A stretch of 8,437 nucleotides of DNA, from contig WRCL01000059.1 of NCBI GenBank assembly GCA_009783975.1, positions 1-8,437 on the forward strand, read 5' to 3'. Of this stretch, positions 6,475-8,437 are shown one piece after another. Position 1 is the stretch's first letter, and every line of letters begins with the position of its first letter. Under the pieces are notes generated by a model that saw only the letters and a program-made list of their open reading frames with translations, had not been told where the DNA came from and made no database searches. The translations under genes and the position numbers were made by a program. The stretch is from Micrococcales bacterium (GTDB lineage Bacteria > Actinomycetota > Actinomycetes > Actinomycetales > Cellulomonadaceae).

Positions 6475-6541
6475 GAGGTCGATGCCTCGGCGGTGATGTC
6501 GAGGGCTCAACCCTCGACATCACCGCCAAGGCATCGACCTC
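6475..6541 (+). terminator. Strong hairpin downstream of gene B, probable terminator
   Basis: Two 31-nt arms (6475-6505 and 6511-6541) pair at 30 positions around the loop CTCAA. The only mismatch is C6488/A6528. The arms begin GAGGTCGATGCC and end GATGTCGAGGG. CGTGTG and CACACG just outside may extend the stem after a bulge. It begins 104 bp after the gene B stop. No T-run follows, as is common for GC-rich actinobacteria, so termination is likely but not certain. The preceding 6371-6474 shows only the short palindrome CACGGCCGTG at 6444-6453. Confidence 0.6.
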
Positions 6542-6596
6542 GCTGCACACGCATCGACATCGCGGGTTGCCGGGTTCGCGTGAGCCCATGCGGCGA

Positions 6597-6706
6597 TCCT
6601 CCGCACGGGCTGCGGCAGAAGGTATACATTCCTCCGCACGGCGTGCGGCAGAAGGTATACATTCCTCCGCACGGCGTGCGGCAAAAGGAATACCCTCTAC
6701 CGCAGG
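6597..6706. repeat. Three tandem 33-bp repeats plus a partial fourth unit
   Basis: Units lie at 6597-6629, 6630-6662 and 6663-6695; 6696-6706 begins a degenerate fourth. Each starts TCCTCCGCAC; units 1 and 2 end GTATACAT, and unit 3 is degenerate there. Units 2 and 3 carry the hairpin CCGCAC-GGC-GTGCGG, and units 1 and 2 the palindrome GTATAC. The 33-bp period is a multiple of three, so frames stay open. The minus strand would read MYTFCRTPCGG per unit, but GGAGGA then abuts ATG with no spacing, so I do not call a gene. Iterons, operator arrays or a REP-like element are alternatives. The rest of 6542-6891 shows no gene, only the palindrome CCCAGCTGGG at 6863-6872. Confidence 0.85.
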
Positions 6707-6891
6707 CGCTGGTCAGAGGCCTGCCGCCGGACCGGCCTCGGCAGGCACCGAGGCGAAGCAGCCGGAACAGGCGACCGGTCAGATCCGACCAGCTGGGTAG
6801 CAGGACAAGGCCGTCGGGTGCAGAGCTTCGCCTGAGCCCGCGTGGTCGAGGGGTAGGGGTAACCCAGCTGGGGACTGGTGGGGTGGCCAGG

Positions 6892-6921
6892 GTCCGCCGG
6901 CGGACGGGGGAGCACTAGCGT
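6892..6921 (+). promoter_or_regulatory. Putative leaderless promoter of the kinase-regulator operon with a palindromic operator
   Basis: TAGCGT (6916-6921) fits an actinobacterial TANNNT -10 box, and 7 nt separate it from ATG 6929, the spacing seen in leaderless transcripts. No good ribosome site lies at the usual distance. The perfect 14-bp palindrome GTCCGCCGGCGGAC (6892-6905) sits just upstream and could be the binding site of a regulator, possibly the adjacent response regulator. No clear -35 box is visible. Confidence 0.45.
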
Positions 6922-6928
6922 CGTGGGT

Positions 6929-8275
6929 ATGAGTTCGACGATCGTGACCCGCGACGACGTGAGCGTCGTCGCCCCGGCTCTGTGCAGTGCTCGAGGGTTG
7001 CTGCGCGCTCCTGTGTCGTTGGCGACGTGGCGGGCGTTCGGCCAGGCGGTGATCGCGTGGGTGTGGCTGCTGCCTGTCGGCATCGCCGCGGTCACCGCGG
7101 TCAGTGTTGGTGTCGCGACGTCCCTGGTGGCGGGCATCGGTCTGGCGCTGCTGATCGCGACGGTGTGGGTCGCGCACTGGTTCGCCGTCGTCGAGGCGGC
7201 GCGGCTCACCGCCCAGACGGGGGTGGACGTGGCCGCAGCACCGCGACGACGACGGCTCGGCACCGGGTTCTGGCGCGCGGCGGTCACCCCGCTGGCTGAC
7301 GGACGGGCATGGGCCGTGCTGGGGTACGCGGTGGTGGGGCTGGTCATCTCGTCGGTCGCGCTCGCCGTGCTCGTGACGTCCGCCGCGGGGGCCCTGGCCG
7401 GGTTGGCGGCGCCGGTGTACCTGTACTCAGCACCGTTGCGCTGCACGGCGACGTTCGTCGGCGGGGTTGTGCTGGTGTGGGTGGTCGCAGTGGTCGCACA
7501 GAGCTCTGCGCTGGTGCAGGTGGTGCTCGCCCGTGCGTTGCTCTCCCAGAGCCAGACGGCCCAGGCGCGTGACGCCCAGCGTGCGGCTGAGGCAGCCCGC
7601 CGCGGGGCTGAGACGGCCCGGCGCGACGCGGAGGTGCGCGCCGCACACCTGGCCCAGACCCGCACCGACGCGGTCGAGGCCGCTGACGACGACCGTCGTC
7701 GCATCGAACGTGACCTGCACGACGGGGCCCAGCAGCGTCTCGTCGCCCTGGGTGTCGACCTGGGTGTGGCACGCCGCCAGGCCGCCACCGACCCGGCGGC
7801 CGCCGTCGCCGCGCTCGACCACGCCCACGCCGAGGTCAAAGAGACCCTCGCCGAGCTGCGGGACCTGGTCCGCGGGATCCACCCGGCGGTGCTCTCCGAC
7901 CGTGGCTTGGACGCCGCGCTGTCGGCCCTGGCCGCGCGCAGCCCCGTCCCCGTGCAGGTCCAGGTGACTGACCCCGACGCTACCGCCGCGTGCGGCGCCG
8001 GCGCCCAGGCTGCGGCGTACTTCGTCGTCGCCGAGGCCTTGACGAACACCGCCAAGCACGCTCATGCCACGTGCGCGAGCGTCGAGGTCAGCTGTGCGCA
8101 GGGCCACCTGCGTGTGGTCGTCACCGACGACGGGGTCGGCGGGGCCGACACCACCGCAGGGACCGGCCTGGACGGTCTGCGTGCCCGCGTCGCCGCTCTG
8201 GACGGAACGTTCGACCTGGTCAGCCCGCCTGCCGGCGGCACGCGGCTCACCGTGGAGGTGCCATGCGTATCGTGA
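6929..8275 (+). CDS. Membrane sensor histidine kinase, NarL/DesK-type (HisKA_3)
   Basis: The 448-residue kinase has an N-terminal sensor region resembling the PF13796-type putative sensor domain, with about four membrane segments (near 38-58, 60-85, 128-152 and 172-196). A charged Ala/Arg-rich coiled-coil linker follows at 203-250. The HisKA_3 phosphoacceptor is H264 in ERDLHDGAQQRL. The ATPase domain has the N-box EALTNTAKHAHA (E369, N373), the G1 box DDGVGG from D400, and the G2 stretch GTGLDGLRARV. All catalytic residues are present. ATG 6929 is chosen over an upstream in-frame GTG at 6878 because it follows the TAGCGT box and starts a normal sensor N-terminus. The gene overlaps its response regulator by 13 bp, so they are co-transcribed and presumably partners. 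The signal sensed is unknown. Confidence 0.93.
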   Translation: MSSTIVTRDDVSVVAPALCSARGLLRAPVSLATWRAFGQAVIAWVWLLPVGIAAVTAVSVGVATSLVAGIGLALLIATVWVAHWFAVVEAARLTAQTGVDVAAAPRRRRLGTGFWRAAVTPLADGRAWAVLGYAVVGLVISSVALAVLVTSAAGALAGLAAPVYLYSAPLRCTATFVGGVVLVWVVAVVAQSSALVQVVLARALLSQSQTAQARDAQRAAEAARRGAETARRDAEVRAAHLAQTRTDAVEAADDDRRRIERDLHDGAQQRLVALGVDLGVARRQAATDPAAAVAALDHAHAEVKETLAELRDLVRGIHPAVLSDRGLDAALSALAARSPVPVQVQVTDPDATAACGAGAQAAAYFVVAEALTNTAKHAHATCASVEVSCAQGHLRVVVTDDGVGGADTTAGTGLDGLRARVAALDGTFDLVSPPAGGTRLTVEVPCVS

Positions 8276-8437
8276 TCGCCGAAGACTCCGTCCTGCTGCG
8301 CGACGGGTTGACCCGGCTGCTGGTCGCTGAGGGCCACGAGGTCGCTGGGTTTTCCACCGCGGACGACCTTGTCGCCGCCCTGGCGCCCGACGCCGCCCTG
8401 CCCGACCTGGTCGTCACCGACGTGCGCATGCCGCCGA
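8263..8437 (+). CDS. Response regulator, receiver domain N-terminus, runs off the right edge
   Basis: From ATG 8263, 58 residues are visible. MRIVIAEDSVLLRDGLTRLL carries the acidic pair E7-D8, and VVTDVRMPP carries the phosphoacceptor D53. This is a standard CheY-like receiver of the kind found in NarL/LuxR-family regulators. The DNA-binding domain would lie outside the window, so the output family is inferred from the HisKA_3 partner. The start lies inside the last codons of the kinase gene, which indicates translational coupling, and GTGGAGGTG just upstream provides a ribosome site. Confidence 0.93.
   Translation, partial: MRIVIAEDSVLLRDGLTRLLVAEGHEVAGFSTADDLVAALAPDAALPDLVVTDVRMPP

Noticed and set aside
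6507..6662. Minus-strand frame of 51 codons with MYTFCRTPCGG repeats
   Set aside because: GGAGGA abuts the ATG with no spacing and the frame ends in the loop of a hairpin; the tandem repeat alone explains the open frame.
6597..6706. CRISPR array
   Set aside because: The units are contiguous tandem repeats with no unique spacers.
6697..8055. Minus-strand frame of 452 codons over the kinase gene
   Set aside because: Low-complexity Ala/Thr/Arg antisense of the histidine kinase, whose motifs are all in the plus frame.

Overview
The window is very GC-rich, uses several GTG starts and a leaderless-looking promoter, and ends in a NarL-type two-component pair with an actinobacterial-style sensor. 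This points to a high-GC actinomycete, possibly Micrococcales/Cellulomonadaceae-like. That assignment rests on style and motifs only.

Layout: (1) Positions 1-981, minus strand, carry the N-terminal 327 residues of an HSP90-like (GHKL) ATPase, called gene A here; it runs off the left edge. (2) Positions 982-1266 are a divergent intergenic region with a 66-nt near-perfect hairpin, followed by a 32-codon remnant of the start of a second gene (B'). (3) Positions 1418-2977, minus strand, hold an intact AAA-ATPase-like/PD-(D/E)XK nuclease-superfamily gene (gene C). (4) Positions 3008-3370 hold a truncated, probably frameshifted winged-helix fragment. (5) Positions 3374-3625 hold two copies of an operator-like inverted-repeat module 201 bp apart. 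(6) Positions 3658-4043 are a second copy of the A/B divergent region: a 5' stub of gene A, the same hairpin without a base change, and then the complete gene B (3986-6370, 794 aa, family not certain, probably helical solenoid). (7) Positions 6371-6928 are a 558-bp gene-free stretch with a strong hairpin after gene B, three tandem 33-bp repeats with nested palindromes, and the promoter of the next operon. (8) Positions 6929-8437 are a membrane histidine kinase and the start of its response regulator, which overlap by 13 bp.

The most interesting structure is the arrangement of A and B. The full gene A sits at the left end and the full gene B about 3 kb to the right. Each is adjacent to a copy of the same A/B promoter region, and the facing partner in each copy is only a stub. 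The simplest reading is an ancestral divergent A-B pair whose shared control region was duplicated. The interior is now filled by gene C, a winged-helix remnant and the operator-like modules. HSP90-like ATPases paired with large uncharacterised partners occur in actinobacterial accessory (proposed conflict) loci, so A+B is a reasonable candidate system. No function is shown by the sequence itself.
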